Assembly (NCBI GenBank): GCA_026686845.1
Contig: JAIVEN010000004.1
Location: 23,716,827-23,780,826 of the forward strand
Reading direction: 5' to 3'
From: Adenanthera pavonina
Taxonomy: Eukaryota > Streptophyta > Magnoliopsida > Fabales > Fabaceae
Length of the DNA stretch: 64,000 nucleotides
The position numbers and the translations under genes are program-made. Shown here in pieces: positions 37,297-48,520 of the stretch; the stretch's first letter is position 1; each line of letters begins with the position of its first letter. The notes beneath the pieces were generated by a model that saw only the letters and a list, made by a program, of their open reading frames with translations, did not search any database and was not told where the DNA came from.

Positions 37297-38957
37297 TGTT
37301 AGATAAGTTGGGTTCCCAAGAGGGGAGATAAATTGGGAAGATTAAAATTTTTTTCTGTAAAATATCAAGAAAGTGAAGAAAACAAAGGGTGATGGTAAAA
37401 GAGACTATAAATGAATAAGTAGTAAAGTAGTAGTAGGGAAGAAAAGACTCAAATATTTAACTTGGTTCGGTCTCTCAAATTGACCTATGTCCAGTCCCCA
37501 AGTCACTACTTAAGATTTTTTACTATTCTGCAAGAATTCAGTGGGCTTCATGCAAATGCCACAGTACATCATTGATGCTCTATTTCTAGAGCTCATACTT
37601 TCACTCTTTACACTCTTACTAAGTACTTCTCCAATCCCTTGTGATATCCCCTCATAAGAAAATCTTTCTTCCAGATGAATATAAGATTTTTTACAATGAA
37701 TAAACTCTCTTAATTAGAGTGTATATGAAAGTTAAAGTACAAAGAATGAAGTATGTGAGAATAAGAGACTTTGAATAGATGATTTGACAGAGTTTCAGTA
37801 TATACAAAGTAATTTCGTTACCCATATCTTCAAATGAAGTTTTATTTATAGATTTCTACTCCAACTATACGTTAGAGACAAGATCTAGTCATTAGAGATG
37901 TTACCCAGCGGTTACTTTGAGAAACTATCCATTTACCAACAGTATTTAATACTTCTAACACTCAAAGTTTGAATTTTAGTAGATCAACAGACAAACTTCG
38001 TAGAAACCAAAAGCTACAGGCTTTAACGTTGAACTCCCGAAGTTCGTTTGTTATGAAGCAAAATTCGAATTTTCATCTTTAGAAAATAATTCTATGTTGG
38101 AACATACGAATTTTCATGTTGAAAGTCTTTTTGTTAAGTGTAAACAATAATTTCATTTTGCTACAATGCCTTCAATATTCAAATTTTGGAACCCAAAATT
38201 CATCTGTCAGTACTTGGTTCAATGAGGCACAATAGTTCATCAATTCAAAATTCGAATTTTCAAAAGGCAAAGTTCATTTGTCAGAGAGGCCTCTTTTCCG
38301 ACTCACTTTAAAGTTTAAATTTCTGAATATTATCATTCGTATGTCAACATATCAACATAACAAACTCACAAGCTTTGTTTCTAAAATTCGAATTTTTAAG
38401 TTCAAAGTTTATCTATCAGTGAGTAATTTTAAAGCCCTATCTAAACTTGGTTTCAGATGAACTTTGATATATTCTCAGACGAATTTTTCAATTTTCGTAA
38501 GTTGCATTTTATCTGAAATTCAAATTTTCAAAAGCTAAGGTTTGTCTGTTAGAGAAAGCTCTTTTCAGACACGTATCAAAATTCAAATTTCTCAAGTCAA
38601 TATTTGTCTGTTAGAGAAGCCACTTTTTAGACTTGTTCATTTTCAATACGAAATTCAAATTTCCAATGCCAAAGTTCAAATTTTCAAAACTGTAGATCAG
38701 TATAAACCTTTCAAACTTCTTCTGTTGGTGGGTGTTTTTCAAATATTCCATGAATTAACATAGAATCAAGGTTTTAAAACATCTTTTCACCAAATCAAAG
38801 TCCTTTACTCAAATTAAAACATTACTAAACATTCTACATCTATTCTTGCACTGATTTTTCTAGAATTTCTTCACTTGAAACCTTTTGTGCACCTTTGATA
38901 TCTTTATTTCAAGCTCTTGAATGTTGGTTTGGAATAATCAAAACACTTGATTCAACA
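37297..38957 (-). repeat. 5' LTR of Copia-1
   Basis: 1661 bp, complete, TGTTGAATCAAG...CTTATCTAACA on the minus strand. It carries many TTCGTCTG/CAGACGAA-type modules. Short frames inside it (38278-38763) are LTR sequence, not genes. Confidence 0.92.
37843..37850 (-). promoter_or_regulatory. TATA box of the Copia-1 5' LTR
   Basis: TATAAATA on the minus strand, at the position conserved with the LTRs at 7610, 29142 and 63952. It would drive leftward transcription of Copia-1. Confidence 0.65.
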
Positions 38958-41240
38958 GATTATTTGATGATATGATGTGAGTATCACCACATGGCATTGT
39001 GAGGTACATGGTGATCGGGCAGTGATAATGATATATGATATGATACAATGATATGATATATGATAAGGGAGGACAAGGATAGGATCCCCGCAACTAAATC
39101 GCCTCTTATGACCAGGAGGGAAAGGTGCACAGTGGACTACACCTTCATAAAATTGCTGCTAATTTGTGGTGGGAAAGGGGAAGAAGAACCACGATCCAAA
39201 CGTTAATGTTACCTTTGGCTGGGTGCACTAATGGGAGATGAGCTTGATGATGTCCTAGAATCAGTCATCATTGACTGTTGAAAGGGAATCACCTATACGA
39301 AATGTCCTATTATGACGCTAGCTTGTGGTTTTAGCTATATGCGAGGGAGACATGTATTCAATTTACATTACATTCATGATATTTATTGTATGAATTGTAT
39401 ATATATATGTGTGTGGTTGTTCCCGATTAGTGAGACAATGTCTCACGCCTCTATTTCCTATGAACTAACCCTTTCAGGTGAAGGTTCTAGCACTAGTCCT
39501 GAGAAGAGAAGAGAGTAGCATCGGACGTAGGAACACTAGGTCTATGTAGTGTGTGTGTATTTTGGATATGTATCTTGTGCCAAGTAGGATAGGTGGTTTG
39601 TAAGCTAAGTGGTGACTTGATGTTATGTTCGTATTGGATATGATGTTATTGCTATGTTATGGATATGGAATTGTGTTGTATATGATGTGTATGATAAGTT
39701 ATGGTATATGTGAGCCTAATGGTGGAATTGGGCCTTGTCAGTGTGTTTTAGGGCCTATAGCTTGTTTTGTCAATTAGGGTTCAAGGTAGGTCAAATCTTA
39801 GAGGAGTGATTCCTTTGAGATAAAACCTCTTTGGACAAGTTGGTTTGGTGGTTTTGGACATGTGTGAATGGTCTTTGAGTGCCCATTTGCCTTTGGTGGC
39901 ATTTAGAGGAGGTTTGTAGTGAGTTTTGATCAAAAAGTGACCAAAAAGGTGTCGGCTATCCAAAATCTCCATACAAAGACAGATTGGGGTAAAATTGGTG
40001 TCTATGGTTAGATTGGGATAAGATTGACCTATAGGAGTTTGAATCAGGTCAATTAAAGGTCAGATCAAGGAGTTATGCATGTCAAAAGTTTGCCCAGGAG
40101 TTTTGGAATTTACTGGTATAAAACCAAAAGGGGGCACCATGATGCCCAGAGTCAAGCCATGGCGCTAGTGAACCCAACCGCACCAAAGCCATAATGGTAC
40201 TATAGCTGGCCATAGCCTAGCCTTATTCTGGTTGTTCTGGTGTTTCTCGGCATATTCCGTGATGTTTTTCCGCTGCTTGGTTATTTTTAAAGTTTCATGT
40301 GAGTTTGGGTTGTGTTTAGTTTGTTTTTGAAGTTTTAGTCAAGTTAGGAGGTGCTTGGAGTTTAAGGTGTTACACACCTCATAGTTAGACACATTTCCCA
40401 TGTATTAGACTACATTTAAGTACATTAATATTTCATTAAAGACTTGATTGCATAAAGTAACTTAAACCATTTTTTTTTGGTACTATTCCTTTGGTTAATC
40501 TCATTTTATTTGACAAACTTTGAAATTTCATAACTAAATATAGAAAAATTGTATTGTTGTTATTCAAGTCTCTAAAAATAGATTAAAGATTATCTACATG
40601 GAAAAAATATGCAATTGAGTATCTACTTGGCTAATTCATATAGTTTAGTTTTCTAAAATGTACTATAGTAGTGGTCAATTTCTAGAAACCCTGTCTCTGT
40701 CCATAAATTTGAAGAATGACCATAAATCATACAAATCTCCAAATTTAGTGATCTTGGTGTCTGTGGAAAGCTAGTTTACTACCATATAAAATACTTATAC
40801 ATGAAACCACACAAGTTTGGAACAGTACATTAAATTATTAGCAGTGGTCACAAAGGCCATTTTCATCATAAACATGACAAAATACATCTTAATATATATA
40901 TATACATGGCCATTTCTTATCCCCACTTTGCATGTTACATTATGTTAAGTCTAAATAGACATAATTACATTCAAGTAGAGTCCTAAAATCATATACATCA
41001 TTTTTGCAAGATATTCCAAGGAAAACACAAAGGAAAGGAAATTTATCTTAATGAGCAACCTCCTTCTCCTTTTCTTTTGCTTCTTAGGTAGTCTTGCCAT
41101 AACTTGGATCTACAGTGTTAGACATTTGGAAAGGAATGAGATTCAAAGAATCTTAATAACAACCACCATCATCCTCACATATTATCATATATATTGCAAG
41201 TATTCATAAAAAATACATAAAACCACCTAAATTGAATTTA

Positions 41241-41763
41241 AGATGAGAGACTTATTACAAAAATGCTGACAAGTGTCTGATTCCAACTTCAAGTAATAGA
41301 ATGATTCCAACACCAGAGTTGGATTACATTTTTTATGATCCTCCAATTTGAATTTCGAGAAACTCAAAACATCAAAGTTGCATCCCCTTCTGTTATCTTT
41401 CAAACTTGCTTTGAATCACATTATCAAAAATCAAATATGAAAATTGTGGGCAAAATACTACAATAGGTCTATTTTGCAGATATGGACAACAAAATGATTT
41501 TGGTCTATGATTTAGTAGAGTTTTTAGCACAAATACTATCCGAATCTAGAGACGCTCAAAGCATAATAGTTTTAAATTTTTGTCTTAGCTTCAAACAAAG
41601 TTTAAAGCACCTCAATTGGATATAAGATGAAAGAGATATAACCAAAATAGTGACTATAAGTCAGGTATGCGAATTTCAGATTATGAAACATGTGAATCTA
41701 AATCAAGATAACAACTTTATCAAATATTCACAACCAAATTCAATTTAAGCAAACACACAACGT
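41241..41763 (-). other. Internal remnant of another LTR element
   Basis: Noncoding sequence with repeated phrases of the type CACCTCAATTGGATATAAGATG (compare 41224-41248 and 41605-41630). It lies inside the PBS and LTR that follow. No gag or pol motif is seen. Confidence 0.4.
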
Positions 41764-41776
41764 GGTTTTGATACCA
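41764..41776 (-). other. Primer binding site of the remnant LTR element
   Basis: The minus strand reads TGGTATCAAAACC one base from TGTTGGGATTTTGG at 41778. TGGTATCA matches the Met-tRNA site. It marks the end of a 5' LTR of a minus-strand element. Confidence 0.6.
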
Positions 41777-41777
41777 T

Positions 41778-42998
41778 TGTTGGGATTTTGGCACACAAAC
41801 ATAGTGAAAATTTAAAACTTTAAATCCAAAATCCCTTATGAGGATTCGTTAGTTTTGCTTAAACCAAATAGAAAGGTAAGAAATGTACCTTTGACAAATT
41901 CAAAATGTAGCCTTTATGCTTTCTTAGTTGCGTGATTGACTAGATCAAGGTGAACAACTCTCATGAGCACTTATCCTTTATGGTATCCACACGAATGAGA
42001 ACTTAACAAATGGTGTGCAAAAACCTCAAATCTTGAACATCTTTATGTTCTTATCATCCATGAACCACATGACTTTCATGTGGAGAAAAGATCACCTTTT
42101 TAATTTTAATATAAAAGGCTTTATGTTTCTTTCTCATTCTCTCTATGGTGTGTAGAATAGAAGAAGGGAGAAGTAGTAAGTGGAATGAATTATGAACCAC
42201 CTACTATGCAAGCACCAACATAAGTGGGACCCCTTTTGTAGGCAGTTATAACCTCCCACAAAAGTGGACTTTTGTGGGCAGTTATTTGTATAACTACCTA
42301 CAAATGGTATCTATTTAAAAAAAAAAAAATCCTTTGATATTAGATTCTCACAAAAAAATATATGCAATCTATTAAACCCATTGACAAAAATAAAATTCGT
42401 TACGTTAAAAGATACTTACAAATCAATATCAAGTTACAAAGTACAAATAAACACTATATATCTTGACACTATAAAATGCAAAAATAACTAGAAAGAAATC
42501 TCTAAACAATGTCTCAAACACTAAATATTCTACAAATAATTATGTACACTTCATAAGTTAAGTTAGATTCTAGTTGTGTGAAGTTCTTCCATGAGATCTT
42601 AGCAAAAATAGCAAAGCTAAGGTGCATTAGCTTCAAAACAATGATATGGAAAGCAAAATCTCCATGATATGAAGTGGGTAAATATCATTGGTGCATATTC
42701 ATCTTGAAAATTAGTGATGAAAGTGAATGACAGTAAGAAGGTCAACATATGAAAGTGAAAAATAAATCCTCTTTGCTATTGCAAAGGTTCAAAAATAATT
42801 TTTTATACTTGTTTCATTTGACTATGTCTAAGATAAAAGCAAGGCTACTAAAATTAGAATTTGAAGAAAGTAAGGATTAAAGCAACAAGAATTACCAAAG
42901 GAATCTGCAAGCTCCTCCTTTAGCAGCAATCCTTTGTGATATCATATAAAAGGTTACAAGCCACCTTTTCTTTCTCAAAGCACCTCAAATGATGTTAT
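41778..42998 (-). repeat. LTR-like sequence starting TGTTGGGATTTTGG
   Basis: Begins TGTTGGGATTTTGGCACAC next to a PBS. The far end is not certain: TTTTTCCCACAACA at 43808-43821 is a plausible terminus, but that motif lies inside the tandem repeat unit that starts near 42999. No coding sequence is seen. Confidence 0.45.
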
Positions 42999-44689
42999 GA
43001 TTATGAAACTTGACTTTCAAAAATTTTTATGATTTTATAGGTATTTTTGCAACATAGCATCTCGGTAAAGTGGAAGTCATTTTCCATGAAAGTTAACTTA
43101 CAACATTATGATAAACATTTATGGTAATACAGTATTTCGGTCATTTTTTTTCCACATGATTTGGCTCAAAATACCCATCTTCGTTCGGCCTACAAGTCAT
43201 AAGAGGTATCTATCTAGAAATTATGACTACTCAAATTTTATAAAGATCAGTGATCCGGTACAACTTATCTTACAGTATGTGTCATGTCCCTTTTCTCACA
43301 TGATATGTTGGTTAAGAATGAAACATATAGCCGTTAATCTCATATTGCTTAATTATACTTTCACTGTCATGAGCTCAACTGACTAAACAAATGAAAAATC
43401 CTTTTCATTTGAGCATAGCCATGCATTTCTTAGTCTAGCTTCGCTGTGGGCCCAAAGATGTCTTTCTTGAATAACGAGGGGCAAATCTCATCTTGATCAC
43501 TCATCATCCATCACATGGATCCTATTGTATTTGAACATAACCTACATCTTCACCTAGTTTAAGAGTGACTTCTGATTATCCCAAGACACTGTGTTCGTCA
43601 TGTACAAATCTAAGGAGATCTTAGATCTAAGGGCTAAACATCACAACTAGATATAAGATATGCTAATAACTTGGTCCATGTAGCTATCTCATTGCAGGTT
43701 GGTCTACACCTTGGTCTCTAATAATGTGCCTTTGATCTGGATTTATATCTCCATACATGATCATCACATGATCTTCTATCATGATTGTACTAGTCTTAAT
43801 TTATTATTTTTCCCACAACAATGATTGACTAAGGACGTTTAGAAAAAATATTATATAATTAGTCATAGATCCTATTATAAAGAAAATATGTAAACAATAT
43901 AATAGAGATAACAAAAAAAAAACTTTTAACGAATATAATATTCACATCAAAATAATTGGCCTATGGCACAATTTCTAGACATCACATGATAATACCCTGC
44001 ATTGCAATTTGAAGTGAGAAAAGTTTACTATCATCATGCATTCATCAACAGCATTGAAGATTATGGCTGTCAATTCTACTAATAGATTTAGGGCTCTAAA
44101 TGACTTCTTGGTGCACTCTTTAACTTTGATTTGAATAGATCTGGGCCGTCATTAGCATTGCTATCATCAACGGTGTCTCTAGAGTAAACATTCTTAGATA
44201 GCATCATTTTAGTAAGTAAGATCCTATTTTAGATTAAATCAATGTATGATTTAGAACTTTATACTGAAGGACCTAAAGTCACCAAAACTGTGTTATCCCA
44301 AACGATGTTGGTATCAATAGTTAGCATCTAATTAACCAATTTAACACTCCTTTTTTGAAATTTAATTGTGTTGTTTTGATCTATGTATAATTAGTTCTTT
44401 TTTTTCAGATTTATGGATTACAGCAAGGAAGAGAGCATGCAAAGAAAATCATTAGGTTTCAATGAAAAGATCAACATATGAAGTAAGAGGTTCAAAAATT
44501 AGAAGGCTTTCATTTGTTGTGGTATAGATGAATGAATTGTCCTCAAATTAAGAATGATGAATGCATAAATGGTCATGTAAAAAAGAAAACAAAATTGATG
44601 TAAAAGAAAAAAGAAAAGCAACATTACATCAAAAAAGAGAGTAGTTGGTTTTTATTTTTTACTTTTATTGTCCTTTCATAAATTTTAAC

Positions 44690-44960
44690 TATTCCAACGC
44701 CAATAAAAATAAGAGACTTTTATTGGCATTTGTACAGAAAATGCCAACTAAAAAAGACACTTTAGTTGGCTTTTCTACCAGAAACGCCAACTAAAGTGTC
44801 CTCTTTAGTTGGCATCACTTTAGTTGGCGCTTCTGGAAAAAATACCAACTAAAGTAGACACTTTAGTTAGTGTTTGTACCAGAAATGCCAACTTTTCTCT
44901 TTTTTTTTTTTTTAAAAAACTTTTGTTGGCATTTATTTTTACTTAAATAAATGCCAACAA
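44690..44960. repeat. Left subterminal inverted-repeat array of CACTA
   Basis: At least seven copies of TTAGTTGGC / GCCAACTAAA-type motifs in both orientations, separated by 15-40 bp. They can fold into hairpins and are mirrored at 48220-48520. Confidence 0.85.
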
Positions 44961-45127
44961 AAACCAATATTTAAAAAAAATACAATTATACTTATGGACT
45001 TCTATTGAACTCATTGATAAAAAATACATATATTACATTAAAAATTATATATTCTAATAATTTAATTACAATTAAATTAACAAAGGAATTTACAATTCAA
45101 TTTCTAATATACCAGCACTTATTCCTA

Positions 45128-45445
45128 TTAAAAAAAAATCTCATACTTATCATTTTTAGTTGTGCATGTATCCATACTTAGTTTATCTATACTCTTAACT
45201 TCTCTCTCTATAGGTATCTTAATTTTTCCGTGATTAGCTCCAAACTGAACACAATTGATGATAGAGAATACCCCTAATATGAAAATATAGTGCCAATACA
45301 GTGTATGAGAAGCATATAAAGAATAAGGTGAAGCCAATAATATTTCTTCTCCCTTGGCATAATTAAAACCTCCCTTGACAAAAAATGAAGATGGAAAGAG
45401 GGAAAACAAAATAAAGAGGACCATATACAAACCAATTGAGCACAT
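45128..45445 (-). other. 105-codon open frame inside CACTA, unknown
   Basis: Starts MCSIGLYMVLFILFSLF (hydrophobic), with a later part INCVQFGANHGKIKIPIE. It is not recognised. It lies on the same strand as the captured Rab exon and downstream of it, so it could come from the same captured locus (intron or 3' region) or be chance. There is no evidence of expression. Confidence 0.2.
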
Positions 45446-45697
45446 TCAAGGGTGAGATGGTATGCTGAGAAGATATGTGCTTCTCAAGAGATCACATTTA
45501 AATTACAAAGGATAACAGAGAATGTTACAAAGAATAAGGTAAATTGTATTACTTACCAATATTCCTAATTCCTAATTCAGTACAAATATATTTTAAAATC
45601 AAATACATTGAAAAGAATGTAAGCTTTAACAATGAGCTGAACCACAAATTAACCAATGGCTATCAGAAAAATAATTTGAAAACACATAATAAATCAC

Positions 45698-45799
45698 CTT
45701 TTTTTATTCAGCAGCCATGCCTATGAAAGCCTATTCCACATTGGTAGAATTTTTGGCACTAATTTCCATGAAGGGGATCCCAATTTCATCTGCAAATGC
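45698..45799 (-). pseudogene. Captured Rab GTPase (RABD/Rab1-like) exon
   Basis: A 102-bp exon flanked by a TTTTTTCAG acceptor (45800-45802 are CAG) and a GT donor (45697-45696). It encodes AFADEIGIPFMEISAKNSTNVE, then TAG, then AFIGMAAE and a frame loss before KK. Known Rab family features are the G5 box ETSAK (here EISAK) and NVEQAF; here the Gln codon CAG has become TAG. The ADE(I/L)GIPF...SAK pattern points to the Rab1/RABD subgroup. Rab GTPases direct vesicle traffic between ER and Golgi. Upstream G1-G4 exons were not found in the element, so this is a non-functional fragment with its intron borders, captured as genomic DNA. Confidence 0.85.
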
Positions 45800-46680
45800 C
45801 TGAAAAAATATACAATAGCAAGCTCAAACATCAAACAAGACTAAATGAGAATTCAACAGGTGTCCTATTGTTTTCCATAAATTATAATGTAAGTATAAGT
45901 CAGAAATTAACACACACTTTAAATACACACAAATATATAAAATTCATGAATGACAGCTTTTGGATATAGCCATGCATTGTTTTCAAAACTTCACTAAATT
46001 AAATTAACTCTAAGTTGAACTATATATATATATATCATAGAGCATAGGTTCCTAGGGCCATACTTATTTTATCATGAAGTTTAGTCCATATGAATGGATA
46101 ATCCTTGAGTTTTCATTTGTTTTTTTAATTTTGAAGCAGTGCATCACAAGTTTACATCAAAACTTGAAGGATAAAATAAAAAATACCCCCATAGCACATC
46201 TCCATATTTGTCTGTCAGCACCATTAGCACATATAGGAAAGAAAGTTTCCAAGTAGGAGAAAATTATCCATTTCTTTAATATTTATCTTAATATAAACAA
46301 AACCATACCAGGTTAGCAGTTAACAAGAAAGAGACAAACGACCCCAACAATTAGAGTAACTATCATCAATAATTTGAGTGTAGGAAATTTTTTAAGGTTA
46401 AAAGTTTAAACAAAGTGTACAAAATGCTGAAAACAGAGTTTAAATAGAGTGCACACAATGCTGAAAACTGGACATACTTGAAATACCAAAAAGAGAATTT
46501 GTTAAATTGAAATTTCTCAGCATAGATTCAAGATCAGATACGTAATACTGTTATGTTTGAGCCCTTTAGCAGGGGACAAGTCGTAGCTAGCAGATATATA
46601 TATAACTCAATTTTCTGTTTCTATATATGTGTGTGTATAATAAGAGTTGCATCCTTGTTTTATATAATCTGAAAAGGGGG

Positions 46681-46748
46681 TGACTAATGAATATAATATA
46701 TATAGGTATATAGATTTTGAAACCTATATATATTATATTCATTAGTCA
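46681..46748. repeat. Perfect 27-bp inverted repeat (hairpin)
   Basis: Arms 46681-46707 and 46722-46748 are exact reverse complements with a 14-bp loop. They begin TGACTAATGAATATAATAT. A third copy of the arm start follows at about 46762-46781 after a GTCAAACACATGCATGTTTGAC palindrome. The stem is extremely AT-rich. Confidence 0.95.
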
Positions 46749-46854
46749 AACACATGCATGTTTGACTAATGAATATAATATAAATTAACAAACACATGTG
46801 TCCCTTTTATAATTCTGCACTTCCTTTCATGCTTCCATGATATTTCACATGATT

Positions 46855-46966
46855 GCAGCAGCTAGTTTTCATGTGCTTCTCTTGCTCTTGTTATATTTAT
46901 TTTTTCTTAGTGTAGAAGCTAGTTTTTATGTGCTTCTCCTCCTCTTGTTATATAGATTACACATTT
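46855..46966 (+). repeat. ~60-bp tandem duplication in CACTA
   Basis: Two copies of a segment containing GCTAGTTTTCATGTGCTTCTC and TTGTTATAT (near 46862 and 46917). The overlapping 76-codon Leu-rich frame is an artefact of this repeat. Confidence 0.7.
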
Positions 46967-47739
46967 TGGTGAGAGTATGCCAAAAGGTCATTACCATCAC
47001 AGTGATTTTATATATAAACCCAAAAAATATTGTAAAAGAATATTTGCTATATCTTACCTATATATAGCTCATATTTATATAAAGGGACACTACTTGATAC
47101 TTGTCAACTAGTAGTAGGGCTGATATCATAGTCTTACCTATTATTGTATACTTTGAACCAAGGTGATTTATCAGGTGTACTGCTAAATTTGGTCAACCAC
47201 TAGGCAGATCCATTCAATGAAGTAGCTTATAACACCATTTACCCCATGACGTCTCTATTACGTACCAACTTCACTAGAAGGCCTACTCTATATATATGCA
47301 TTATTGGTATATATGTTCTACTTCTACTACAATTCATCCTTTAGGAAAAAAAATCTCTAAATTTGATGTCTCTCACAGAGAACCCATCAGAACTAGAAAC
47401 TCAATAAATTATTAACCTTTGCTTTAATTTTCCCAAAGTAAATTAAATCTTGATTTGTAGATCCATCTAGAATATGTCATCTATAGCAACATAAGGGCTA
47501 TATGGAATTGATGAGTTCAATGAGTGCGGGTGATAGAGCAACTTGCTTAACTAATATGTAGCGCACATATATATGAATTCTATTGACACAAAAATGTACA
47601 ATTTTATTTCTTATGTCAAGGATTTAGAAAGCTACTCCATAAATTAATTCAATGGTTAGGAGGTACTCTTACCTTTAATTGTATCATTGTAGGATTACTG
47701 CAACAACACCGATTGGGGCCTTCAACTTAGATTTGGTGT

Positions 47740-48160
47740 AGTGTTGAGAAATTGATGGCTTGGAGGAAGCATGGTCTAAATTAAGAAGAAGCAAGAGTGT
47801 AAAGTCTGTTGAAGTAGATATGAACCAAGAAGAAGCATATCTAAACTAGGAAGCAGTGAGAAGGAGATCGGAGAAAGAGAAAGCAAATGACCCAATGATG
47901 GACGACAAGGAGGAGATCTATGCCAACAAAATTGAGTTGGAGGAAAGGATCAACTGAACGACCTAGTGAGGAGGAGATCAATGCAGGTGAAATCGAAGGC
48001 AAAGAGGAGATTGTTGCTATTATGAGAAGAGAGAGAGAGGTGAGGGATGAGAAAAGAAGGAGTCGGCAAAGATGCCTATTACACCAAAGAATAAAGGGGA
48101 GAATGAAAAAAAAGTAAGGAAGAATAATGATCTAATCCATTCATATTTTTCTAATTCACG
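47740..48160 (+). other. Purine-rich segment near CACTA right end
   Basis: GA-rich sequence with a 65-codon open frame (47920-48117) of Glu/Arg/Lys repeats (EEINAGEIEGKEEIVAIM). It may be the remains of the element's own leader, but no transposase motif follows. Coding is doubtful. Confidence 0.25.
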
Positions 48161-48219
48161 GTATAGGATATCAATCAATGTCTTCCCTATTTTTCAAAAT
48201 AAAAATTTTATAATTTATA

Positions 48220-48520
48220 TGGCGTTTGTTTAACAAACGCCATCTAAAGTCTATATATTACTTTGTGTTTATTCATAAATGCCAATGAAAGTCTGGACTT
48301 TGATTAGTGTTTGATAAAATAAACACCAACTTTAAAGTTTTATTGGCATTTTATTAACAAAAGTGAACTAAGGTTTCAATTTTAATTGGCATTTTTGAAC
48401 AAACGCCAACTAAGATATAGAGTTTAGTTAGCATTTTTTTTTTAACAAACGCCAACTAATCTTTCAGTCCAAATTTTTATTGGCATTTTTAATAATAAAC
48501 ACCAACTATTAAGTGCTATT
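48220..48520. repeat. Right subterminal inverted-repeat array of CACTA
   Basis: Multiple GGCGTTTGTTTAACAAACGCC-like and AACAAACGCCAACTAA motifs in both orientations, the counterpart of 44690-44960. Spacing is roughly 50-60 bp between hairpins. Confidence 0.85.

Larger units (their letters stand above)
27119..38957 (-). mobile_element. Ty1/copia retrotransposon Copia-1 (SIRE/Maximus-like)
   Basis: The ends are TGTTAGATAAG at 27119 and TTCAACA ending at 38957, with the exact duplication GATTA (27114-27118 and 38958-38962). On the minus strand the order is 5' LTR, PBS, gag, protease, integrase, RT, RNase H, then a third ORF; integrase before RT is diagnostic of copia. Long LTRs (1.66 kb), an iMet-type PBS and an extra ORF after pol suggest the SIRE/Maximus lineage (inference). 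The 3' end is rearranged: instead of a whole 3' LTR there is a minus LTR part joined head-to-head to a plus LTR part. Confidence 0.93.
25997..40374 (+). mobile_element. Solo LTR, gypsy family B (copy 2), split by Copia-1
   Basis: The ends are TGTAACAACCC and GGTGTTACA, with the exact duplication CACCT (25992-25996 and 40375-40379). Removing Copia-1 leaves 25997-27118 plus 38963-40374, about 2.53 kb. No gag or pol lies outside Copia-1, so this is a solo LTR. It is the same family as 260-18681 in the opposite orientation. A 68-codon plus frame at 39312-39518 and a 63-codon minus frame at 39781-39972 are LTR chance frames. Confidence 0.88.
25985..41240 (-). mobile_element. Family-A gypsy LTR fragment, split by LTR-B copy 2
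   Basis: TGTGTCACACCT at about 25985-25996 continues at 40380 as CATAGTTAGACACATTTCCC. The following ~860 bp aligns with LTR-A at 680 (shared AAAAATAG, TCTACATGGAAAAAATATGC). The solo LTR-B sits 12 bp from its start. Its far end is lost near 41240, where other sequence begins. The exact start base is uncertain. Confidence 0.6.

Noticed and set aside
41764..41776. Possible tRNA gene because of tRNA-complementary sequence
   Set aside because: It is only the 13-base primer binding site next to an LTR start. No cloverleaf can be drawn; the same holds for 9571, 37282 and 52976.
46837..47067. Leu-rich 76-codon frame that looks like a membrane protein
   Set aside because: It is created by a ~60-bp tandem duplication of CT/TT-rich DNA inside the CACTA element.
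45800..47600. Search for upstream Rab exons (G1-G4 boxes) in the CACTA interior
   Set aside because: I found no GDSSVGKS, WDTAGQE or GNKCDL coding sequence on the minus strand, so only one exon was called.
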